Of a DNA stretch of 64,000 nt, positions 57,967-64,000 are shown piece after piece (the stretch's first letter is position 1; each line of letters opens with the position of its first letter). Position numbers and translations under genes: made by a program. Source of the stretch: Rossellomorea aquimaris (lineage in GTDB: Bacteria; Bacillota; Bacilli; Bacillales; Bacillaceae_B); NCBI RefSeq assembly GCF_020171925.1, contig NZ_JAIVAR010000001.1:1054001-1118000 (forward strand), given 5' to 3'. Below the pieces are notes generated by a model that searched no databases, was not told the DNA's origin, and was given only the letters and a program-made list of their open reading frames with translations.

Positions 57967-58440
57967 TTAGTTATTGTCAATCGCACGAACAAGGTTCGCC
58001 ATTTCGATCGCTGATGCGGCTGCTTCCCATCCTTTGTTGCCGGCTTTTGTGCCTGCACGCTCGATGGCTTGTTCGATAGTATCGGTCGTTAAGACACCGA
58101 AGATGACCGGGATATCTTCCTGCAGGGCAAGGTTTGCGACTCCTTTGGCTACTTCGCCGCTTACATATTCGAAGTGAGCAGTTGCACCACGGATGACGGT
58201 TCCGAGTGTGATGACGGCATCATATTTACCTGAGCGCGCCAATTTCTTGGCGATCATCGGAATTTCGAATGCACCCGGCACCCAAGTGACGGAGATGTCG
58301 GCTTCTTCGACGCCATGTCTTTTCAACGCGTCCTCTGCACCGCCAAGGAGTTTGGATGTGATGAATTCATTGAATCTTGATACGACGATGGCTACTTTCA
58401 ATCCTGTTCCGACTAAATTACCTTCATAAATTGTTTTCAT
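57967..58440 (-). CDS. ribH: 6,7-dimethyl-8-ribityllumazine synthase
   Basis: This 157-residue protein forms the lumazine that is the substrate of RibE and assembles into 60-mer shells. The family starts [20 protein letters not shown], with [20 protein letters not shown] and [20 protein letters not shown] (catalytic His region) in the usual order. It lies 118 bases after ribBA, so it has an intergenic gap unlike the other tight joins. The start follows AACTGGAGGAATGAAAA. Confidence 0.96.
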   Translation of the reverse strand: MKTIYEGNLVGTGLKVAIVVSRFNEFITSKLLGGAEDALKRHGVEEADISVTWVPGAFEIPMIAKKLARSGKYDAVITLGTVIRGATAHFEYVSGEVAKGVANLALQEDIPVIFGVLTTDTIEQAIERAGTKAGNKGWEAAASAIEMANLVRAIDNN

Positions 58441-58557
58441 TTTTCATTCCTCCAGTTGGTTGATATGTGTCGTTTTCAAAAAAAACTTGCAAGGGGAATA
58501 TCAATGTCAGGTCATCTTTCTCCACATGTCCCCGACGCGACTATCCCAGAACCTAAT

Positions 58558-59751
58558 TTAAAACTTCAACAAATGCCCTAGCTTCGCATGCTTCGTTTTC
58601 AAATACTTTTCATTTTCAAGCTTTGCTGGTATCTGGATCGGCACACGGTCGACGATTTCCAAGCCGTAGCCTTTGATTCCGGCGATTTTACGGGGGTTAT
58701 TCGTCAACAGCTTGATGCGCTGTATGTTCAAATCCCTAAGGATCTGGGCTCCTATGCCGTATTCCCTCAAGTCTGCTCCGAAACCGAGCTTATGGTTGGC
58801 TTCCACCGTATCGAGGCCTTCCTCTTGGAGCTTGTACGCCTTCAATTTATTAATGAGTCCGATGCCTCGCCCTTCTTGCCTCATATACAACAGGACCCCT
58901 TGTCCCGCTTCCTCGATCTGTGAGAGTGCAGTGGCAAGCTGAGGTCCGCAATCGCATCGATTCGAACCGAAGACATCACCCGTCAGGCATTCTGAGTGGA
59001 CCCTGACCAGCACTTCCTCCCCTTCATTCCATTCACCTTTGACGAGGGCGATATGTTCTTTTCCTGTCAGATTCTCCGTGTAAGCGACGGCCTTGAATTG
59101 ACCGAAATCGGTTGGCAATTGAATTTCCACTTCACGGGTGACGAGCATTTCTTTTTTACGGCGGTAACGGATCAGTTCTTCGATCGTGATGATTTTGAGA
59201 TCCCATTTCTCCGCAATTTTCATCAGCTCCGGTACCCTTGCCATCGAGCCGTCTTCGTTCATGATTTCACAGATCACCCCTGCAGGGTTCCCGCCTGCGA
59301 TGGTTGCGAGGTCAATTGCCGCTTCCGTATGGCCTGCACGTTTTAAAACGCCGCCTTTCTTAGCCACGAGTGGGAATACATGTCCCGGGCGTTTGAAATC
59401 GTCGGGTTGTGAATCAGGATTCAGTAGCTGACGGATGGTTTCAGAACGCTCGAATGCGCTGATCCCGGTCGTCGATGTCCGGTGATCGATACTGATTGTA
59501 AATGCGGTGCCGTGTGGATCTGTATTTTGATCTGTCATCGGTGAGAGTTTCAGTTTGGTTGAAAGCTCCTCTGAAATCGGGGCGCAGATCAGGCCTCTTC
59601 CTTCCTTCGCCATGAAGTTGATGACTTCCGGGGTAGCCTTGTCGGCAAGCGCAATGAAGTCCCCTTCATTCTCACGATTTTCATCATCGACCACGATGAC
59701 GATGTTCCCGTTCTGCAGATCTTCAATCGCTTCTTCTATCGTATGGAACAC
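58558..59751 (-). CDS. ribBA: Bifunctional DHBP synthase / GTP cyclohydrolase II
   Basis: This 397-residue protein has an N-terminal RibB part (about 1-200, [27 protein letters not shown]-like segment and [13 protein letters not shown]) making 3,4-dihydroxy-2-butanone 4-phosphate. Its C-terminal RibA part (about 205-397) has the zinc cysteines [17 protein letters not shown] and [16 protein letters not shown], opening the GTP ring. The two reactions feed the lumazine step. It lies 17 bases after ribE in the operon. Confidence 0.96.
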   Translation of the reverse strand: MFHTIEEAIEDLQNGNIVIVVDDENRENEGDFIALADKATPEVINFMAKEGRGLICAPISEELSTKLKLSPMTDQNTDPHGTAFTISIDHRTSTTGISAFERSETIRQLLNPDSQPDDFKRPGHVFPLVAKKGGVLKRAGHTEAAIDLATIAGGNPAGVICEIMNEDGSMARVPELMKIAEKWDLKIITIEELIRYRRKKEMLVTREVEIQLPTDFGQFKAVAYTENLTGKEHIALVKGEWNEGEEVLVRVHSECLTGDVFGSNRCDCGPQLATALSQIEEAGQGVLLYMRQEGRGIGLINKLKAYKLQEEGLDTVEANHKLGFGADLREYGIGAQILRDLNIQRIKLLTNNPRKIAGIKGYGLEIVDRVPIQIPAKLENEKYLKTKHAKLGHLLKF

Positions 59752-59768
59752 TTGAAACTCCTCCTCCG

Positions 59769-60425
59769 TTAATCGGCAAAACCGTGTTGATTTAAGAAAT
59801 CATAGCTGATCTTACTTGATCTAGTTTGTTTATGCTGTGTCTGTTCGTAAAATCGGTGAAAATATTTGGCCATCACATCGCATTCCAGATTGACTGCATC
59901 GCCGATTTTCTTAGCTCCGAGAATGGTATCCCCTCTCGTCTGGGGGATGAGCGAAACGGTGATGGATTGATCCGTCAATCCAAATACAGTCAGTGACGTG
60001 CCATCGATCGCAACCGACCCCTTCATGATGAAATAGGGAGAAAGTTCTTTCGGAATCGAGATTTCAACATAAACGGCATTTTCCACCTGTTCAAGCTTCG
60101 TAATCGTCCCGATTCCATCAACGTGGCCGTTTACGAAGTGCCCGCCGAAACGGCCGCCTGCTGCCATCGCCCTTTCCAGGTTGACACTGGAGCCTGCGGA
60201 TAAGCTCCTGAGAGTGGTCGCTTCGAACGTTTCCGGCATTACGTCAACCGTGAACTGCCTGTCGGTGAACGATGTCACGGTCAAACATACGCCGTTCACA
60301 CTAATGCTGTCACCGGTCCCGACATCCTCAAGGATGTTCTTTGCATCGATGGTCAAAATCATGGATGCTGCCGATTTTCTTATTTGATTGACCTTGCCGA
60401 TTTCCTCAATGATTCCTGTAAACAA
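59769..60425 (-). CDS. ribE: Riboflavin synthase alpha chain
   Basis: This 218-residue protein is two lumazine-binding beta barrels in tandem ([20 protein letters not shown] and then [20 protein letters not shown]), each with the conserved N-terminal MFTG- or HVDG-type motif. It converts two lumazines into riboflavin and a pyrimidine. The tail ([20 protein letters not shown]) is slightly extended. The start lies four bases from the ribD stop and has AGAAAGAAGGGTGATGAATTG upstream in part. Confidence 0.96.
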   Translation of the reverse strand: MFTGIIEEIGKVNQIRKSAASMILTIDAKNILEDVGTGDSISVNGVCLTVTSFTDRQFTVDVMPETFEATTLRSLSAGSSVNLERAMAAGGRFGGHFVNGHVDGIGTITKLEQVENAVYVEISIPKELSPYFIMKGSVAIDGTSLTVFGLTDQSITVSLIPQTRGDTILGAKKIGDAVNLECDVMAKYFHRFYEQTQHKQTRSSKISYDFLNQHGFAD

Positions 60426-60429
60426 TTCA

Positions 60430-61536
60430 TCACCCTTCTTTCGACCTGCTATCCTTCTTTGGGACAGCCACTATTTTAATATCCTGCCCGATTGTATCAA
60501 TCGATAGGATATCCATCTCCAGTCCTTCAATAATGGAAGATGCGCCGGCTCCTCCAAAGCTTGAGAATGCATTTCTTCCCCCTATGAGCTTTGGTGCCAT
60601 GTACATGATGAGCTCCTGAAAACATCGTTCTTCAAGGAATGAACCATGTATCGTAGAACCACCTTCAACATAGACTGATTGGATCGACCTTGTACCGAGC
60701 TCTGTCAGAACATGTTCAAGGCTGATTGAACGACCTGGGAGTGATATGACCTCACATCCCGCTTCTACATACGGTTGTTTCGCGTCTTCTGTCACTGATT
60801 CGTTTGTCATAATGATGGTCTTGCTTTCGTGATCGTTGACAACGTTGGATGCCAACGGAGTTCTTAAATCATGATCTAGGATTATTCGAATGGGGTTTTT
60901 TCCACCTTGGGGCAAACGGGTGGTAAGGTGCGGGTTATCGCGGATGATGGTGTTGACTCCAACTAGTATCGCATCATGCCGGTGGCGATCATAGTGGACA
61001 TCGAGCCTTGATTGTTCTGACGTGATCCATTTGCTGTCTCCCGAATGGGCTGCAGTCTTGCCGTCTAGTGTGACGGCTGTCTTTAACGTTACATAAGGCT
61101 TCTTATACTTCATAAAATGAAAGAAAAATTTATTAAGTTCCAACGCTTCTTCCTGGCATTCGCCTAGATGAACATCAATTCCTGCCTTCCGGAGTTGTTC
61201 GATTCCACTTCCCGATACCAGTGGATTCGGATCGGTCGTGGCAATGAACACCCTCTTGATGCCGCTGGATATGATGAGCTGTGAGCATGGTGGTGTTCTT
61301 CCATGATGCGAGCAAGGTTCAAGGGTGACATAAATGTCTGCACCCGCCGCTTTCTCTCCTGCAGCCTCGATCGCATGCACTTCTGCATGACCTTCTCCAG
61401 CTTTCAGATGTGCGCCCATCCCGACAATCGCTCCGTCCTTTACGACGACTGCGCCCACTGCGGGGTTCGGGGACGTCTGACCCTGAGTGGCTCTGGCCAT
61501 GTTCAGTGCCAGTTCCATATATTCACTGTGTGTCAA
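60430..61536 (-). CDS. ribD: Riboflavin biosynthesis deaminase/reductase RibD
   Basis: This protein of 368 residues has an N-terminal cytidine-deaminase-like zinc domain (HAEVHAIEAAG and PCSHHGRTPPC) and a C-terminal reductase domain (YVTLKTAVTLDGKTAAHSGD, then VYVEGGSTIHGSFLEERCFQ). Together they convert the GTP cyclohydrolase product to the ribitylamino pyrimidine. The TTG start at 61536 is seven bases after AAAGGAGG; the longer frame to 61578 runs into the riboswitch terminator. It is the first gene of ribD-ribE-ribBA-ribH. Confidence 0.95.
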   Translation of the reverse strand: MTHSEYMELALNMARATQGQTSPNPAVGAVVVKDGAIVGMGAHLKAGEGHAEVHAIEAAGEKAAGADIYVTLEPCSHHGRTPPCSQLIISSGIKRVFIATTDPNPLVSGSGIEQLRKAGIDVHLGECQEEALELNKFFFHFMKYKKPYVTLKTAVTLDGKTAAHSGDSKWITSEQSRLDVHYDRHRHDAILVGVNTIIRDNPHLTTRLPQGGKNPIRIILDHDLRTPLASNVVNDHESKTIIMTNESVTEDAKQPYVEAGCEVISLPGRSISLEHVLTELGTRSIQSVYVEGGSTIHGSFLEERCFQELIMYMAPKLIGGRNAFSSFGGAGASSIIEGLEMDILSIDTIGQDIKIVAVPKKDSRSKEG

Positions 61537-61572
61537 TTTGTTACCTCCTTTCTTTCCAGATAAAAAATAAAA

Positions 61573-61594
61573 CCCCAAGAGTATACACTTGGGG
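61573..61594 (-). terminator. Expression-platform terminator of the FMN riboswitch
   Basis: CCCCAAG and CTTGGGG with an 8-base loop, followed by TTTTATTTTTT on the minus strand, 37 bases before the ribD start. FMN binding upstream is expected to favour this hairpin. Confidence 0.85.
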
Positions 61595-61687
61595 AGATTG
61601 GCATGATAAATAAACGCATTTAATGTTAATTTTCAGAAAACGATACTCATCAGTATACGTCCGTCTACTTAACCACTAAATACTGCC

Positions 61688-61828
61688 TTTCCTTCTCCCA
61701 TCCAGACTTTCACTGTCGGCTTTGGAGTTTCACCAAATCCACCGCCTGATTTTCATCAGCCGGGTCACGGACTGAGAGCATACTGCTCATCACCGCCGGT
61801 AGGGAATTCCACCCTGCCCCGAAGGAAA
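61688..61828 (-). promoter_or_regulatory. FMN riboswitch (RFN element)
   Basis: The minus strand carries the RFN signature: CCTTCGGGGCAGGGTG near the 5' end, then CCCTACCGGCGGTGATGAGC, AGTCCGTGACCCGG, GATTTGGTGAAACTCCAAAG, CCGACAGTGAAAGTCTGGAT, and the closing GGGAGAAGG. It controls the rib operon through the terminator at 61573. Confidence 0.97.
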
Positions 61829-61845
61829 CCTATTCGATTAATAGT

Positions 61846-61874
61846 ATTCTATCATAGTTTTTCTCATTTGTTCA
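61846..61874 (-). promoter_or_regulatory. Promoter of the rib leader
   Basis: On the minus strand, TGAACA (61869-61874) and TAGAAT (61846-61851) are 17 bases apart and begin the transcript at the riboswitch. From 61880 to 62008 no gene is seen. Confidence 0.55.
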
Positions 61875-62008
61875 CGCAAGATACTCATATGTCCTTAAAA
61901 TTTGAAACATTTGCACTATCTTTCATGCATTAAAGTATCGGCACGATCACGTATACAGCACTTTAACGTAAAAAAGAACGCTCCTGCCATGAGAAGCATT
62001 CTCCAGTC

Positions 62009-62326
62009 TTATATGATCTTCCTGCATTCTTCCGCACAACGCCTGCATGCTTCGGCACAATCCTTGCAGTGCCGATGATCGTGTGAATTGCACTCCCTGA
62101 AGCAAGCATCACAAATATCAGCGCATAGAGCGAGGATCCCAGGTACAAATTTGCTGCTCCTCTGAATGGCCCCGATCGCATAGGAACAAATCTCAGCGCA
62201 TTCACGATCAAGCTCGATACATTGCATCATCCTCTGTTCTTCCTTCAATGAAGCGTGATAGCAGACATTGCAGGCCTCCATGCACGCAGCAAGTGACAAC
62301 AGACAGTCTTTATATGATGCATTCAT
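62009..62326 (-). CDS. Four-helix-bundle copper-binding protein (DUF326-like, Cys-rich)
   Basis: This protein of about 105 residues is mostly helical with 13 or so cysteines in repeated C-x3-C and C-x2-C patterns: YKDCLLSLAACMEACNVCYH, then CIELDRECAEICSYAIGAIQ and CADICDACFRECNSHDHRHC, CKDCAEACRRCAEECRKI. DUF326 and Csp3 proteins store Cu(I) inside a four-helix bundle lined with cysteines. The start at 62326 follows GGGAGGTGATGCTG at normal spacing. It may protect spores or cells from copper. It lies 50 bases downstream of the gene at 62377. Confidence 0.9.
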   Translation of the reverse strand: MNASYKDCLLSLAACMEACNVCYHASLKEEQRMMQCIELDRECAEICSYAIGAIQRSSKFVPGILALCADICDACFRECNSHDHRHCKDCAEACRRCAEECRKII

Positions 62327-62376
62327 CAGCATCACCTCCCTATAGGATAGGGTTCCCAAACTCTCTGAAAGGATGA

Positions 62377-63075
62377 CTAGGAGGTCAGGAAATAATCCCG
62401 ATCGACTAGCCATAAAAAGATGAGCATCCAATCGTCCGACTCCCGGTACGCCTCATAAAACGTAATGTGACTATGATGATGATCGAACAGATGCTGAAAG
62501 CTTTGAGGAAGATATCCTTTTTGCAGGGAAAGTCGATTGACTCCCTTATAATTTAAAATCCATCGTTTACTACCCTTATACAACAGTACGGTATCACCGC
62601 TTTCTACATGGCTCCATTCAATGGCCGTCGTACTGTGGTAGTTCAATTTGAACTCAAGCTTCGCTTCCTCATGGGCAATGGTGAGCCACCTGCTCCATTT
62701 ACTGATGGCCAGCGGCATTTTGTCCTTGCGATGGAAGACATAGTGCTTAGGATTATTGATGAGAGATGTACGTTGAAGCGAATAACTCGACCATCCGTTC
62801 GACTTTAGGTAATAGAACCCCTCTTTTGTCTTGACACCGATCAGTGCCTGACTGGAGACGGGTATGTCTTCATAAAATAATCGGGTTGCCTTCCTGATTT
62901 CCTTTTTGATGCTGTGGCTGAGATAAAGATTGGTCATGGCTGGTATGAACAATAGTAGAGGGAAATAATACAGTGTTTTGACGACAAGAAGCATCCCGAC
63001 TCCCATCAGGAAATACATGATGCCGTGATATAGCAATGTATGTTGTTCGTTTCGATAGATCTGATAAAGGTTCAT
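62377..63075 (-). CDS. Membrane-anchored protein, unknown function
   Basis: This protein of about 232 residues has two hydrophobic helices near the N-terminus (about 15-55, LLYHGIMYFLMGVGMLLVVK then FPLLLFIPAMTNLYL), then a cytoplasmic domain with many aromatic and basic residues (GVKTKEGFYYLKSNGWSSYS, VFHRKDKMPLAISKWSRWLT, TIAHEEAKLEFKLNYHSTTA). I do not recognise a family. Start at 63075 after GGAAAGGACGAGCATTTC. It appears to be cotranscribed with the copper-type gene downstream (50-base gap). Confidence 0.65.
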   Translation of the reverse strand: MNLYQIYRNEQHTLLYHGIMYFLMGVGMLLVVKTLYYFPLLLFIPAMTNLYLSHSIKKEIRKATRLFYEDIPVSSQALIGVKTKEGFYYLKSNGWSSYSLQRTSLINNPKHYVFHRKDKMPLAISKWSRWLTIAHEEAKLEFKLNYHSTTAIEWSHVESGDTVLLYKGSKRWILNYKGVNRLSLQKGYLPQSFQHLFDHHHSHITFYEAYRESDDWMLIFLWLVDRDYFLTS

Positions 63076-63128
63076 GAAATGCTCGTCCTTTCCACGAATC
63101 ATTATCATCTATATGTTCCCGATGCAAA

Positions 63129-63155
63129 AAAAAGACCGTTTAAACAGGTCTTTTT
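63129..63155 (-). terminator. Terminator after the patatin-like gene
   Basis: AAAAAGACC / GGTCTTTTT with a 9-base loop is followed by T residues on the minus strand. The 100 bases between it and the patatin stop show nothing else. Confidence 0.8.
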
Positions 63156-63258
63156 GATTCTTGGTCCATGTGGGATGATGGTTCTGACCTTGTCGGGGGG
63201 GCCGGTTCATGAAGGACTCCTTGCCCCTCCATCATAGGAGCAAGGATCTGTTAATCGC

Positions 63259-63999
63259 TCACACCAGGACTGGTGAAGGATTTGCCCACTGCATGATCTC
63301 TTTGTGCTTTTTCTTTGCATCCTCATACCCCTGTTTGTACAGGTCATCCAGCTTGTTCGGGTTCTTTTCGACCCTGCTTACCTTTAAGGGCTGCTGGGGC
63401 TGGATGATGATGACACTTCCCTCTTTTTCACGTTCTTCCAGCTCTTTCACTGTCTGGTTATACACCATATATCGGTTCATCAACGTTTTGTGGAGCTCGG
63501 GATAGTGAGGATATTTTCGTTTGATAAAGAATGAAAATCGGGATGGCTTCTTGAAGTAGCCCCTATTTCTCGTTAAGACGACGATGTTCTTCTTGAAACC
63601 ATCTTGTTCTGCTTTATCAATCGGAATCGGATCGCTGATTCCACCGTCCAGGAGATGATGTGACCCGAACTCCACAACCGGTGCGAAGAATGGAAGTGAA
63701 CTAGATGCGCGAATGATCGTCAACAAATCCTCCCCGTAATCATTTCTGGAAAAGTAGCGTGGCTTTCCGCTGTGACAATCAGTGGTCCCGACAACAAATT
63801 CGGTTTCACTTTCATTGAATGCCTTATAATCATATGGCACGAGCTTATTCGGTATTTCATCAAACACATAATCCATCCCGAATAGCTCCCCGGTCTTCCA
63901 ATAGTTTCTCCAGCTTAAATAGTTGGGATCGCGGATGAATCCGATATTCACCTTCTTATTTCGCCCCGCTTGCCTCGAAATATAGGATGCAGCGTTGCA
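63259..63999 (-). CDS. Patatin-like phospholipase family protein (partial; runs out of the window)
   Basis: About 247 residues of the C-terminal two thirds are visible, and the frame is open to the edge (first residues CNAASYISRQAGRN). The catalytic aspartate lies in HHLLDGGISDPIPIDKAEQD (D-G-G), and the region SGKPRYFSRNDYGEDLLTII precedes it. The nucleophile GxSxG should lie just outside the window. The YjjU/RssA-like group acts on lipids or related esters. A GTG at 63951 inside the frame is not the start. Confidence 0.88.
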   Translation of the reverse strand, partial: CNAASYISRQAGRNKKVNIGFIRDPNYLSWRNYWKTGELFGMDYVFDEIPNKLVPYDYKAFNESETEFVVGTTDCHSGKPRYFSRNDYGEDLLTIIRASSSLPFFAPVVEFGSHHLLDGGISDPIPIDKAEQDGFKKNIVVLTRNRGYFKKPSRFSFFIKRKYPHYPELHKTLMNRYMVYNQTVKELEEREKEGSVIIIQPQQPLKVSRVEKNPNKLDDLYKQGYEDAKKKHKEIMQWANPSPVLV

Positions 64000-64000
64000 T

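Overview
The window is chromosomal DNA from a spore-forming member of the Bacillaceae. The evidence is two GerA/GerB/GerC germinant-receptor operons, a gamma-type small acid-soluble spore protein gene with a sigma-G-like promoter, Ku and LigD, a T-box-controlled trp operon, an FMN-riboswitch rib operon, and strong AGGAGG-type ribosome binding sites throughout. The protein set resembles environmental or marine Bacillus/Rossellomorea-like genomes. That genus guess is inference; nothing here fixes it. No rRNA, tRNA, prophage, insertion sequence or CRISPR was seen.

Layout. 0-2.6 kb: the end of a germination operon in the unusual order A-C-B. 2.6-14.4 kb: mostly leftward housekeeping and hypothetical genes (sspE-like SASP, DUF817, XRE/DUF2975 pair, Crp/Fnr regulator between two DMT transporters, YkvA-like, DCC oxidoreductase, histidine phosphatase, NUDIX, VOC, PTH2-type hydrolase). 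14.4-15.9 kb: TetR plus paired SMR efflux genes behind a palindromic operator. 15.9-19.6 kb: a complete gerA-gerB-gerC operon. 19.6-36.3 kb: independent small units (nucleotidyltransferase, AI-2E exporter, peptidase E, BCCT transporter, secreted nuclease, cold-shock protein, DinB, CDF transporter, GNATs, methyltransferase, S66 peptidase). 36.4-43.5 kb: trpEGDCFBA under two tandem tryptophan T-boxes. 43.5-54 kb: GNAT, yhdT-panF, a candidate Fur-controlled small RNA, ywaF-like, PAP2, divergent ku/ligD, a nested repeat cluster and dapF. 54-57.3 kb: EAL-HDOD protein and a purine permease. 57.9-61.8 kb: ribD-ribE-ribBA-ribH with an FMN riboswitch. The end holds a Cys-rich copper-type protein and a partial patatin.

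The most interesting signal is non-coding. At 46.32-46.49 kb the minus strand carries a near-consensus sigma-A promoter, a 15/19 Fur box over the start site, C-rich single-stranded stretches and a strong terminator about 135 nt downstream, with no reading frame. That is the architecture of the iron-sparing small RNA FsrA. Also notable are degenerate tandem repeats with exact 20-, 21- and 41-bp periods in three intergenic regions, a 52-bp near-perfect palindrome with half copies elsewhere, three nested inverted-repeat elements between ligD and dapF, and several short genes under 60 codons (a Q/N-rich spore-protein candidate with a forespore-type promoter, a small lipoprotein and two unknowns).
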